From: a bacterium
GTDB taxonomy: Bacteria; BMS3Abin14
Reading direction: 5' to 3'
Assembly: GCA_020350725.1 (NCBI GenBank)
Contig: CP070719.1
Coordinates: 1,393,065-1,401,448, forward strand
DNA length: 8,384 nt
Shown one piece after another: positions 1 through 5,763 of this stretch (the first letter of the stretch is position 1; every line of letters starts with the position of its first letter). The notes beneath the pieces are model-generated. The model saw nothing but the letters and a program-made list of their open reading frames with translations, was not told the origin of the DNA and made no database searches. The position numbers were made by a program, and so were the translations under genes.

Positions 1-223
1 TATCGGTGTGCAATGACAACCGCTATTTGTCTCCGTGCTCCCTCTGGACGCTGGCCTCTGGCCTCTGGACTCCTGTGGCCCCCCCCCCCCCCCGCGCGCG
101 CCCGCGCGCCCCGCCCGCGGGGGGCGGGGCGGGCCGGGGGGGGGGCGAAATGAGTCCAGAGTCCAGAGGCCAGCGTCCAGAGGGAGCGCGGAGACAAATA
201 GCGGTTGTCATTGCACACCGATA
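1..223. repeat. Large imperfect inverted repeat with all-G/C centre
   Basis: Bases 1-72 are the reverse complement of 152-223 with only two mismatched pairs (36/188 and 62/162), so a single strand could fold into a 72-bp stem. The central part, 77-147, contains only G and C: a run of 15 C (79-93), alternating GC, then G runs. It is itself roughly self-complementary, so the hairpin could extend nearly to its tip. Inside the arms are 7-bp repeats of the type TCTGGAC / GCTGGCC. The left arm starts at the first base of the window, so the repeat may continue outside it. It carries no credible gene; reading frames crossing it are low-complexity (Pro/Gly/Arg-rich) and present on both strands, as expected of a palindrome. 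It could be a genuine extruding element or a fold-back sequencing/assembly artefact with unreliable homopolymers. Confidence 0.85.
119..145 (+). other. G-quadruplex-forming motif (i-motif on the other strand)
   Basis: Four G tracts of 6, 4, 3 and 10 bases are separated by loops of 1, 1 and 2 bases (C, C, CC). This fits the classical pattern of four G tracts of at least three with short loops. It lies on the right side of the all-G/C centre of the inverted repeat, opposite the C15 run at 79-93. The pattern is seen directly; that it folds in the cell is inference, and the exact run lengths may be sequencing-limited. Confidence 0.5.
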
Positions 224-243
224 TTTGAGTGAAGCGATCTATA

Positions 244-460
244 ACTGGGAACTGGGAACGGTCTTTTTGGCTTTTGGACTTTGGATTTTGGATTCGTTTC
301 CGAATCACTAATCACCAATCACAAATCACGGTGGTCCCAACTGTGAACCGTGAACTGTCCTTTTGGATTTTGGACTTTGGATTTTGGATTCGTTACCGAA
401 TCACGAATCACGAGTCACCAATCACGACGGTTATCAACTGTGAACGGTGAACTGTGAACT
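244..460. repeat. Two ~97-bp composite units of degenerate heptanucleotide repeats
   Basis: The stretch reads as successive blocks of 7-bp repeats: about four copies of NTTTTGG-type, a short spacer ATTCGTTNCCG, about four copies of AATCACN, a spacer of 8-9 bases, then about three copies of AACTGTG-type. The whole series occurs twice. GATTCGTT recurs at 291 and 387, and AACTGTGAAC at 339 and 436, giving a unit length of 96-97 bp. The tail of an earlier unit (AACTGGG type) lies at 244-260. No gene is present and no protein is predicted. The period of 7 is not a multiple of 3 and argues against coding. The pattern resembles the short tandemly repeated heptanucleotide (STRR) sequences known from filamentous cyanobacteria, though nothing else here suggests a cyanobacterium. 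It sits just downstream of the minus-strand dehydrogenase stop codon. Confidence 0.8.
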
Positions 461-470
461 CTCTTTTCCC

Positions 471-1616
471 TCATTCCGCCGGTTCCAGGCGAAGGATCCG
501 GCCCTCCCTGGCATCCGTGAGAAGGTACACAAAACCGTCAGGACCCTGCCGGACGTCCCGGATGCGCTCACCCAGTTCCTGCAGCATCCTCTCCTCCCCT
601 GCGATGCGCTCACCGTCCAGCTCAAGCCTCACCAGCATGCGCCCGGCGAGGGCACCTACCAGGAGGTTACCCTTCCAAGCGGGATACCTGTCGCCGGTGT
701 AGAAGGCCATGTTCGAGGGGGCGATGGAGGGATCCCAGAAATAGAGAGGCTGTTCCAGGCCTTCCCTGTGCGATCCGACGCCGATCTTGAGCCCAGAGTA
801 GTGCCTCCCGTAACTGATGATCGGCCAGCCGTAATTGCGGCCTGCCCTGGGGATGTTGATCTCATCACCCCCCCGGGCCCCGTGCTCGACCGTCCAAAGC
901 TCGCCGGTCTCGGGATGAAGGTCAGCCCCCTGGGGATTCCGGTGGCCGTGTGACCAGGTTTCCGGACGGTATCCCGGCCGGCCGACAAATGGGTTGTCTG
1001 CGGGAACCGTTCCATCCGGGTTGATGCGTACCACCTGACCGCGGTGGACGGTGAAATCCTGGGCGCGCTCCCGCTCACCTCTTTCGCCCACGGTAATGAA
1101 GAGTCGGCCGTCGCCGGAGAATACCAGACGGGAACCGAAGTGCTTGCCGCCGCCGGTCTTGGGTACCTGCCTGAAGATGACCTGGAAATCCTCAAGACGG
1201 TTCCCCTCGAGGCGCCCCCGTCCGGCAGCGGTCCCACCCCCTCCTTCACCGGGTTCCGCGTAGGAGATATAGACAAGGCGGTTCTGGGCGAACTCCGGAG
1301 CGAGGGCCACGTCGAGCAGGCCCCCCTGGCCTTGGGCGAAGACATCCGGAACACCGCTCAGGGGCCTGGACAGGCTTCCGTCCCCCCCGACAATGCGAAG
1401 TCGCCCGGGCCGCTCAGTGACCAGCATCCGGCCGTCGGGAAGAAAGGCCAGGCCCCAGGGATACTCAAGCCCGCGGGCAACAGTAACAACCCGGATCCTG
1501 AGATCTTTCGTGGCGTACACGCTGTCGGAATCCCTTTGCTGAGCAATTCCCCTGTCGAGTGGGGCGACCAGAATGAAGAGGAGGAGACCGACGATCAGAG
1601 TGTGTTGTTTCTTCAT
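471..1616 (-). CDS. Exported PQQ-dependent aldose sugar dehydrogenase (sorbosone/glucose dehydrogenase family)
   Basis: This 381-residue protein should oxidise aldose sugars to lactones in the periplasm using PQQ and Ca2+, like the soluble Asd/YliI-type dehydrogenases. Residues 1-25 form a signal peptide (KKQH, then a hydrophobic stretch, with likely cleavage after GIA). A six-bladed beta-propeller follows. [20 protein letters not shown] (50-69) is the typical first blade. H159 in GGKHFGSRL matches the catalytic base of soluble glucose dehydrogenase. GHRNPQG (224-230) carries the PQQ-contacting Arg. [11 protein letters not shown] (244-254) and [10 protein letters not shown] (261-270) are family hallmarks. 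Length is normal and no frame damage is seen. No clear Shine-Dalgarno precedes the ATG, yet the signal peptide starts exactly there, so the start is likely right. No PQQ biosynthesis gene is in the window. The assignment to the family is firm; the substrate is not known. Confidence 0.93.
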   Translation of the reverse strand: MKKQHTLIVGLLLFILVAPLDRGIAQQRDSDSVYATKDLRIRVVTVARGLEYPWGLAFLPDGRMLVTERPGRLRIVGGDGSLSRPLSGVPDVFAQGQGGLLDVALAPEFAQNRLVYISYAEPGEGGGGTAAGRGRLEGNRLEDFQVIFRQVPKTGGGKHFGSRLVFSGDGRLFITVGERGERERAQDFTVHRGQVVRINPDGTVPADNPFVGRPGYRPETWSHGHRNPQGADLHPETGELWTVEHGARGGDEINIPRAGRNYGWPIISYGRHYSGLKIGVGSHREGLEQPLYFWDPSIAPSNMAFYTGDRYPAWKGNLLVGALAGRMLVRLELDGERIAGEERMLQELGERIRDVRQGPDGFVYLLTDAREGRILRLEPAE

Positions 1617-1705
1617 GTTAATAGATTAATCCAGACGGAGGCTGGAAGACAAGATCGTTCCCCGCATCGGTCGCCGATCAGCCCGTTGCCCGCCGCGATC
1701 TGAGG

Positions 1706-1711
1706 TATAAT
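1706..1711 (+). promoter_or_regulatory. Candidate -10 element of the pseudoprotease-TPR gene
   Basis: A perfect TATAAT lies 31 bases before the preferred ATG at 1743. No good -35 sits at 16-18 bp; the nearest, TTGCCC at 1686, is only 14 bp away. The 5-bp-arm palindrome ATCGG-TCG-CCGAT (1666-1678) lies upstream in the same divergent intergenic region and could be a regulator site. The ATG at 1710 overlaps this hexamer and is therefore a less likely start codon. Confidence 0.35.
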
Positions 1712-1727
1712 GAAACTGTGCCCGCTT

Positions 1728-1734
1728 GGGGGAG
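1728..1734 (+). promoter_or_regulatory. Shine-Dalgarno that decides the start at 1743
   Basis: GGGGGAG lies 8 nt before the ATG at 1743. The in-frame ATG at 1710 has only GAGG at a tight 4-nt spacing. The 1743 start also gives a compact signal peptide with a basic N-terminus, so it is preferred. Confidence 0.6.
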
Positions 1735-1742
1735 ACGAGGTC

Positions 1743-3449
1743 ATGGTTCCACCCAGGAAAATCCACCTTTTCGCTGCAGCCCAGTGCCTGATCTTTGCTT
1801 CCCTGGTGTCCACTCCCGGGGCATTCCCCCCACGGGAGGTCTTTGCCGACGATGCTTCCCCCGCCCTGCTTTATGAGGCCATCGAAAAGCAAACTGTCAG
1901 GATCACCGTCTACGACCTTTGGGGCAGAGAGCTGAATTGGGGGGGCGGCGTTATCGTGAACGACGAGGGCGCCGTCATCACCTCCATCGAGGTCCTCGAG
2001 GGTGGGTCCTTCGCGGAGGCGACAACTTACCTGGGGGATCCCTTTTTTATCGACAGGGTGGTAGCTGAGGATGGATCCTCAGGGCTCGTTCTGGTCCAGC
2101 TGGAGGAGGTTCCTGAGGACACCTCACCTGTCACCGAATACGGAGACTTCCCGAAAGCCGGCGAAACGGTTTTTACCTCCGGCGCCGATCAGGGCCGTTT
2201 TTTTGAACTCGTCCCGACCTCCGTCGAGGAGCGGCGGCCGGTACCGACCTGCCCGGAATTCCTCCACTTGAGGCTCACCGCACCCCTGCCGGGAAGGGGC
2301 GGTCCCATATTCGACCAGGGTGGGCGTCTGGCCGGGATCCTTCTGGTTCAAACCGGCGCGGAGAAGGAGACAGCTGTCTGGGTCTCCCCGGAGAAGGTCA
2401 GGGACCTTGCCGGGCGGCTCAACGAGGGACAGAACTATCCCGATTGGTCCAGGAACGCCGCCCGCCCCTGGAAATGGTCGCCCACAGGATCCTATCTGAC
2501 GGGTCTGGCCTACTACCTGGCCGTCCGATACGGTCAGGCGCAGCCTTTTCTCGAGAAGGCCGTCGAGGAAGGCAGGGGCATCTGTGAAGCGACCTATTAT
2601 TACCTGGGAAACTGCTACGAGGCGGAACGGCGCTACCTGCTGGCCATGTTGGCCTATGCGGACGCCCTTGCCCTCGATCCCAGATCCCTCAGGGCCTCGG
2701 AACACATGGCCTGGCTGTACCGAAAAGTGAGTGAGGTGGACGAGGCCTACGCCGAACTTTTCCGAGGGGTATGGACCGCCTGGGGTAAGGACAGAAACGG
2801 CCACCTGATAATGGCCCGAACGATGAACATGTGCGGGCAATTCGAGGATGCGCTGCCGGCAGCCCTCAGAGCCGTCCGAACCGCCCCCGACTGTCCCTGC
2901 GCCCACAACGAGCTCGGGACGGCCTACCATCGTCTTGGCATGTACGACATGGCGGTGGAGGCTCTTCTGAGGGCGACCACGCTGGACCCTGATTACGGGC
3001 AGGCCTTTAACAACCTGGGATACGCCTACCTGCGCAGCGGACGGTTCTTCCATGCCATCGTCGTCCTCAAGCACGCCGCGATGCTGGAGCCCGGGTGCAG
3101 CAACACCCTGAAGAACCTCGGCGAAGCCTACGCAGGAGCGGGACTGGGCCAGAAGGCTTTAGAGGCCTATGGAAGGGCCTTGACCGCCTGCCCGGAAGAT
3201 CCCCACGTCTTCTGCCGCCTCGCGGAAGAGCACGCCAGGCAGGGGAACCCTGAAGACACCATCTCTGTCTACAGGAACGGGATCAGGGTCCTCCCCAACT
3301 CGGCCTGGCTGCACTTCAAGCTGGGCCGGGCTTACTGCCGGACCGGTGACAGGGACTCAGCCCTCGCCCAATACGATATTCTCCTCGGCCTCAACCGGGA
3401 CCTGGCCGACCTGCTGTTCGTCTGGATCGACAGAGAGGCCGGAAGCTGA
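1743..3449 (+). CDS. Exported catalytically dead trypsin/HtrA-like domain fused to TPR repeats
   Basis: The protein has 568 residues from the preferred start (579 from the ATG at 1710). Residues 1-35 are a signal peptide (PPRK, hydrophobic stretch, likely cleavage VFA|DD). Residues ~41-225 match the HtrA/trypsin-like fold: GGGVIVNDEGAVITSIEVLEG aligns column by column with the HtrA block holding the catalytic His, but has Glu (E83). The Asp column in SGLVLVQL is Gly (G114). The Ser motif GNSGGP is replaced by GRGGP (PGRGGP, 183-188). All three catalytic residues are thus absent. Residues ~283-555 form about eight 34-residue TPRs with the W/L-G-Y-A-A-P pattern, the clearest at 386-555. At least ten Cys occur, but no CXXCH haem motif. 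The likely role is a periplasmic binding or scaffold protein, with the dead protease fold perhaps holding peptides; partner and pathway are unknown. It is divergent from the sugar dehydrogenase and convergent with the hydrolase gene. Confidence 0.85.
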   Translation: MVPPRKIHLFAAAQCLIFASLVSTPGAFPPREVFADDASPALLYEAIEKQTVRITVYDLWGRELNWGGGVIVNDEGAVITSIEVLEGGSFAEATTYLGDPFFIDRVVAEDGSSGLVLVQLEEVPEDTSPVTEYGDFPKAGETVFTSGADQGRFFELVPTSVEERRPVPTCPEFLHLRLTAPLPGRGGPIFDQGGRLAGILLVQTGAEKETAVWVSPEKVRDLAGRLNEGQNYPDWSRNAARPWKWSPTGSYLTGLAYYLAVRYGQAQPFLEKAVEEGRGICEATYYYLGNCYEAERRYLLAMLAYADALALDPRSLRASEHMAWLYRKVSEVDEAYAELFRGVWTAWGKDRNGHLIMARTMNMCGQFEDALPAALRAVRTAPDCPCAHNELGTAYHRLGMYDMAVEALLRATTLDPDYGQAFNNLGYAYLRSGRFFHAIVVLKHAAMLEPGCSNTLKNLGEAYAGAGLGQKALEAYGRALTACPEDPHVFCRLAEEHARQGNPEDTISVYRNGIRVLPNSAWLHFKLGRAYCRTGDRDSALAQYDILLGLNRDLADLLFVWIDREAGS

Positions 3450-3487
3450 CCCGGCCTGAGCTGCGACGTATTCTCTCCGTTCAAGGG

Positions 3488-4291
3488 TCACAGGCCTTTC
3501 ATGAGCTCCAACCAGCGGGCCCAGCCCTCCTCCTTGGCCTTTCTGTTTGCCTCCGAGGGCTCAGCCTCCTCGCCCCTCCGCATGAAGGCGTGGCCTGCCC
3601 CCTCGTAGGTGACCGGCTCGAAGGTCTTGCCCGCCTTCCTCATCAGTCCGGCAGTTCCGGCGATCGTCGCATTGACCCGGGCGTCGTCGCCGCCGTAGAA
3701 ACCGTAAACCGGTGCCTTTATCGTGTTCACGGCCTCAATGGTATCAGGACCGGTCCCGTAGAAGACGAAGGACGCCGCCAGGTCTGACCGGTCCGAAGCG
3801 AACTGGAACGACTGCCGGCCGCCCCAGCAGAAACCCGTCACTGCCAGTTTTCCATTGGCCGCCTCCAATCCGGTCACGTAGTCCGCCACTGCATTCAGAT
3901 CGGCCGTTATCTGCTCCTGGGGCACCCCGTACAGGGCTTCCCTTGCTGCGTCGCTGTCGGGAAAATCCTTGGTCCTGCCGCCTCCGGGCCCCATTCCCGA
4001 GAGCAGGTCGGGAGCGATGGCGATGTATCCCGCCTCGGCGACACGATCGGCTACACTGCGAACCCAATCGGTGAGACCCCGGTTCTCGTGGATGATCACC
4101 ACGGAGAGGGCTTTTCCCTTCACCTCCGGAAAGACCAGGAAAGAGTGCACCTCACGCTCACCCTGCTTCACCGCCACCCACTGGTGGTGCCGGGGCGATT
4201 CCTCCAGGATCTTACTGGAGATGTCCTGTGCGGACACCGGGGAAAACGCCGTGAACGTCAGCACTGTGATGAAAAACAACCATCTCTTCAT
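3488..4291 (-). CDS. Exported dienelactone hydrolase family protein (alpha/beta hydrolase)
   Basis: The product has 267 residues. Residues 1-21 form a signal peptide (KRW, hydrophobic stretch, cleavage VSA|QD), placing the enzyme outside the cytoplasm, which is unlike the classical cytoplasmic dienelactone hydrolases of chlorocatechol degradation. The fold's motifs are complete: VVIIHENRG (64-72) with the Glu that orients the nucleophile, GFCWGGR (153-159) with nucleophile C155, GGDDARVN (200-207) with the acid at D203, and GAGHAFMR (231-238) with H234. The Cys-Asp-His triad is therefore intact. AGGAGG lies 7 nt before the ATG, so the start is secure. It lies downstream of the ankyrin gene on the same strand, separated by 161 bp, and ends 38 bp from the convergent TPR gene. 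The substrate (an ester or lactone) is not evident, and family members have diverse activities. Confidence 0.92.
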   Translation of the reverse strand: MKRWLFFITVLTFTAFSPVSAQDISSKILEESPRHHQWVAVKQGEREVHSFLVFPEVKGKALSVVIIHENRGLTDWVRSVADRVAEAGYIAIAPDLLSGMGPGGGRTKDFPDSDAAREALYGVPQEQITADLNAVADYVTGLEAANGKLAVTGFCWGGRQSFQFASDRSDLAASFVFYGTGPDTIEAVNTIKAPVYGFYGGDDARVNATIAGTAGLMRKAGKTFEPVTYEGAGHAFMRRGEEAEPSEANRKAKEEGWARWLELMKGL

Positions 4292-4452
4292 CGGAGAACC
4301 TCCTTGCCATTGCTACCTTCAATCGAAACGATGTTTGTTTCCGTTTCATGTCCTTTATACGCCCTTGATGTGTGACCTGAGAGGACCCGGCGTCAAGGTG
4401 GATACTGAAAAACCGCTCCGGATGGCGTCCTGTCGCACTTGGCCCCGTCTTT

Positions 4453-4884
4453 TCATTCCTCCCCCCGAAGGAGAACGTCGATCTCTTCACGGCCCTTTTC
4501 GACGCTGATGTCAAGGGGTGTCTTGCCGGCGTAATTGACAGCCTTCCGGTCGGCACCGGCATCGAGCAGGGCCCGGACCATGTCCGGAGTCCCTGAGGCG
4601 GCGGCGAGATGGAGCGGTGTGTTGCCGTTGCTGTCCAACCCTCGGACATCGGCATTGGAATCGATGAGGACGAGCACGACGGCCAGATGGCCTCCCATCA
4701 CCGCCACGTGCAGGGGAGTCAGGCCGGCCTTGCTTTTGACGCTCACCAGCTCGGGCTCCTGGGACAGGACGTACCTGACCCTCTCGACATCCCCTGACGT
4801 CACGGGGCCGAAGATATCGTGATGGCCCCAGGCGTTGGCCGCCAGGGCCATGAGGATCACTCCGCAGAGGATAACTGTCCGCAT
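4453..4884 (-). CDS. Small exported ankyrin-repeat protein
   Basis: The product has 143 residues. Residues 1-18 form a signal peptide (MRT, hydrophobic stretch, cleavage near ANA|WG), leaving a mature chain that begins close to a His pair (GHHD). Four ankyrin units follow: 24-51 (divergent first repeat), 53-84 (AGLTPLHVAVMGGHLAVVLVLIDSNADV), 86-117 (NGNTPLHLAAASGTPDMVRALLDAGADR) and 119-141 (capping repeat, AGKTPLDISVEKG). No other domain is present, so it should act as a protein-binding module in the periplasm or outside the cell. Small exported ankyrin proteins often accompany an enzyme they assist, but no partner can be named here. GGAGG lies 5 nt before the ATG. It is divergent from the Fe-S cluster genes and upstream of the hydrolase on the same strand, so weak co-transcription with the hydrolase is possible. 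Confidence 0.9.
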   Translation of the reverse strand: MRTVILCGVILMALAANAWGHHDIFGPVTSGDVERVRYVLSQEPELVSVKSKAGLTPLHVAVMGGHLAVVLVLIDSNADVRGLDSNGNTPLHLAAASGTPDMVRALLDAGADRKAVNYAGKTPLDISVEKGREEIDVLLRGEE

Positions 4885-4933
4885 TTCGTTCCTCCCATCA
4901 ATACCAAAATCGTGAAATTATCGACCCGGATTC

Positions 4934-4961
4934 CTTATCACTTTTGTAAGACATTTGTCCA
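4934..4961 (-). promoter_or_regulatory. Candidate sigma-70-type promoter of the ankyrin gene
   Basis: On the minus strand TGGACA (plus 4956-4961, 5 of 6 to consensus) is separated by 16 bp from GATAAG (plus 4934-4939, 4 of 6). Transcription would begin near 4927, giving a leader of about 43 nt that contains the strong RBS. The location in an A/T-richer divergent gap supports it. A second -10-like GATAAT (plus 4917-4922) lacks a partner -35. Confidence 0.4.
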
Positions 4962-5006
4962 CACTGAAAATGCGGATCAGACCGGACCACTCCCCTCCCC
5001 CGGCTT

Positions 5007-5023
5007 CTGGTAAAATTTACTAG
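5007..5023. promoter_or_regulatory. 17-bp operator-like palindrome over the smsC promoter/RBS
   Basis: CTGGTAAAATTTACTAG is symmetrical about A5015: eight base pairs with one mismatch (G5009/T5021). The inner GTAAA-A-TTTAC is perfect. It includes TAAAAT (5011-5016, 5 of 6 to a -10 box) and abuts the RBS AGGGGG (5022-5027) that lies 7 nt before the ATG at 5035. A repressor bound here would block both transcription start and ribosome access. No good -35 is visible at the right distance. It does not match the IscR type 1 site known for isc/suf promoters. The palindrome is seen directly; its use as an operator is inferred. Confidence 0.45.
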
Positions 5024-5034
5024 GGGGTAGGCGT

Positions 5035-5763
5035 ATGCTGTCCGTCCGGGATCTCACCGTAAGTGTCGAGGATCGTGTGATCCTCAGGGATCTGGATTTC
5101 TCCGTCGAACGGGGAGAGACCGTGGTCCTGTTCGGCCCCAACGGCTCGGGAAAGACCTCCCTGCTCAAGACCCTCATGGGGTTCCCGGGCTACCGGGTGG
5201 AGACCGGCCGCATCCTGTTCATGGGTCAGGACGTCACGGGCCTGACCGTGGACCGGAGGGCCAGGATGGGTATGGGGATTGCGTTCCAGCGGCCCCCGAC
5301 CGTCCGGGGTGTGAGGCTGGGTGAGATGCTCGCCCTGTTTCCGGGCCGTGAGGCGGAACTGTCCCCGATCCTGTCCAGATTGAACCTTACCGGCCTGGAG
5401 AGCCGGGAGCTCAACCTCGGTTTTTCGGGGGGGGAGATCAAACGGTCCGAGCTCGCCCAGCTGCTCGCTCAGAGACCGTCCTTTATCATGTTCGACGAGC
5501 CGGACTCGGGGGTGGACCTTGTGAGCATCCACCTGGTGGGAGAGGTCATCGGTGAACTGCTGGAGAAGGACCAACCCCTGGACCGCAGGAACAGGGCCGG
5601 CATAATCATCAGCCACACGGGTCACATCCTCGATTACGTCGGCGCGGAAAGGGGCTACGTCCTTCTCGGAGGATCCCTCCTGTGCTCCGGCGATCCGGAG
5701 GTCCTCATCGACGACATCAGGACCATGGGTTATGAGGAATGTGTGCAGTGCTTGAAAAAATAG
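5035..5763 (+). CDS. sufC: SufC-type Fe-S cluster assembly ABC ATPase (SmsC-like)
   Basis: A soluble ATPase of 242 residues that should pair with the next gene's product to drive Fe-S cluster assembly in the cytoplasm. All ABC motifs are present: Walker A GPNGSGKT (34-41), Q-loop Q85 (GIAFQRPP), signature FSGGE (130-134), Walker B FIMFDEP (150-156), D-loop SGVD (158-161) and H-loop H194 (ISHTGH). The segment FSGGEIKRSEL...FDEPDSGVDL is the SufC pattern rather than that of transporters, and no permease gene is near. Length equals that of normal SufC. The C-terminus GYEECVQCLKK carries a CxxC pair (C236, C239) absent from E. coli SufC. The RBS GGGGG sits 7 nt before the ATG. The last 25 nt overlap the next gene. 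With no sufA/S/E/U beside it, the two-gene SMS (SUF-like minimal system) type fits best. Confidence 0.92.
   Translation: MLSVRDLTVSVEDRVILRDLDFSVERGETVVLFGPNGSGKTSLLKTLMGFPGYRVETGRILFMGQDVTGLTVDRRARMGMGIAFQRPPTVRGVRLGEMLALFPGREAELSPILSRLNLTGLESRELNLGFSGGEIKRSELAQLLAQRPSFIMFDEPDSGVDLVSIHLVGEVIGELLEKDQPLDRRNRAGIIISHTGHILDYVGAERGYVLLGGSLLCSGDPEVLIDDIRTMGYEECVQCLKK

Noticed and set aside
6-450. Open frames on both strands through the left-edge repeats
   Set aside because: They are Pro/Gly/Arg-rich or heptad-encoded, lack RBS, and mirror each other because the DNA is palindromic or of 7-bp period; no protein-like composition.
244-460. CRISPR array
   Set aside because: Units are themselves made of 7-bp repeats with no unique spacers between identical repeats, only two copies exist, and no cas gene is present.
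447-953. Plus-strand open frame of 168 codons
   Set aside because: It is antisense to the clear PQQ dehydrogenase and shows no family features; a shadow of GC-rich coding DNA.
2124-3074. Minus-strand open frame of 316 codons
   Set aside because: It lies opposite the signal peptide/TPR gene, whose repeats fix the true frame; no recognisable domain in the antisense product.
3436-3457. Stem AGGCCGG / CCGGCCT around the stop codon of the TPR gene, possible terminator
   Set aside because: Only 7 bp with an 8-nt loop and no T run on either side; not enough for an intrinsic terminator call.
4354-4359. TATAAA on the minus strand as promoter of the hydrolase gene
   Set aside because: No acceptable -35 at 16-18 bp and only one element matches; left uncalled, though a promoter in this 161-bp gap remains possible.
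5020-5625. Minus-strand open frame of 201 codons
   Set aside because: Antisense to the SufC-type ATPase with all ABC motifs in the other strand.
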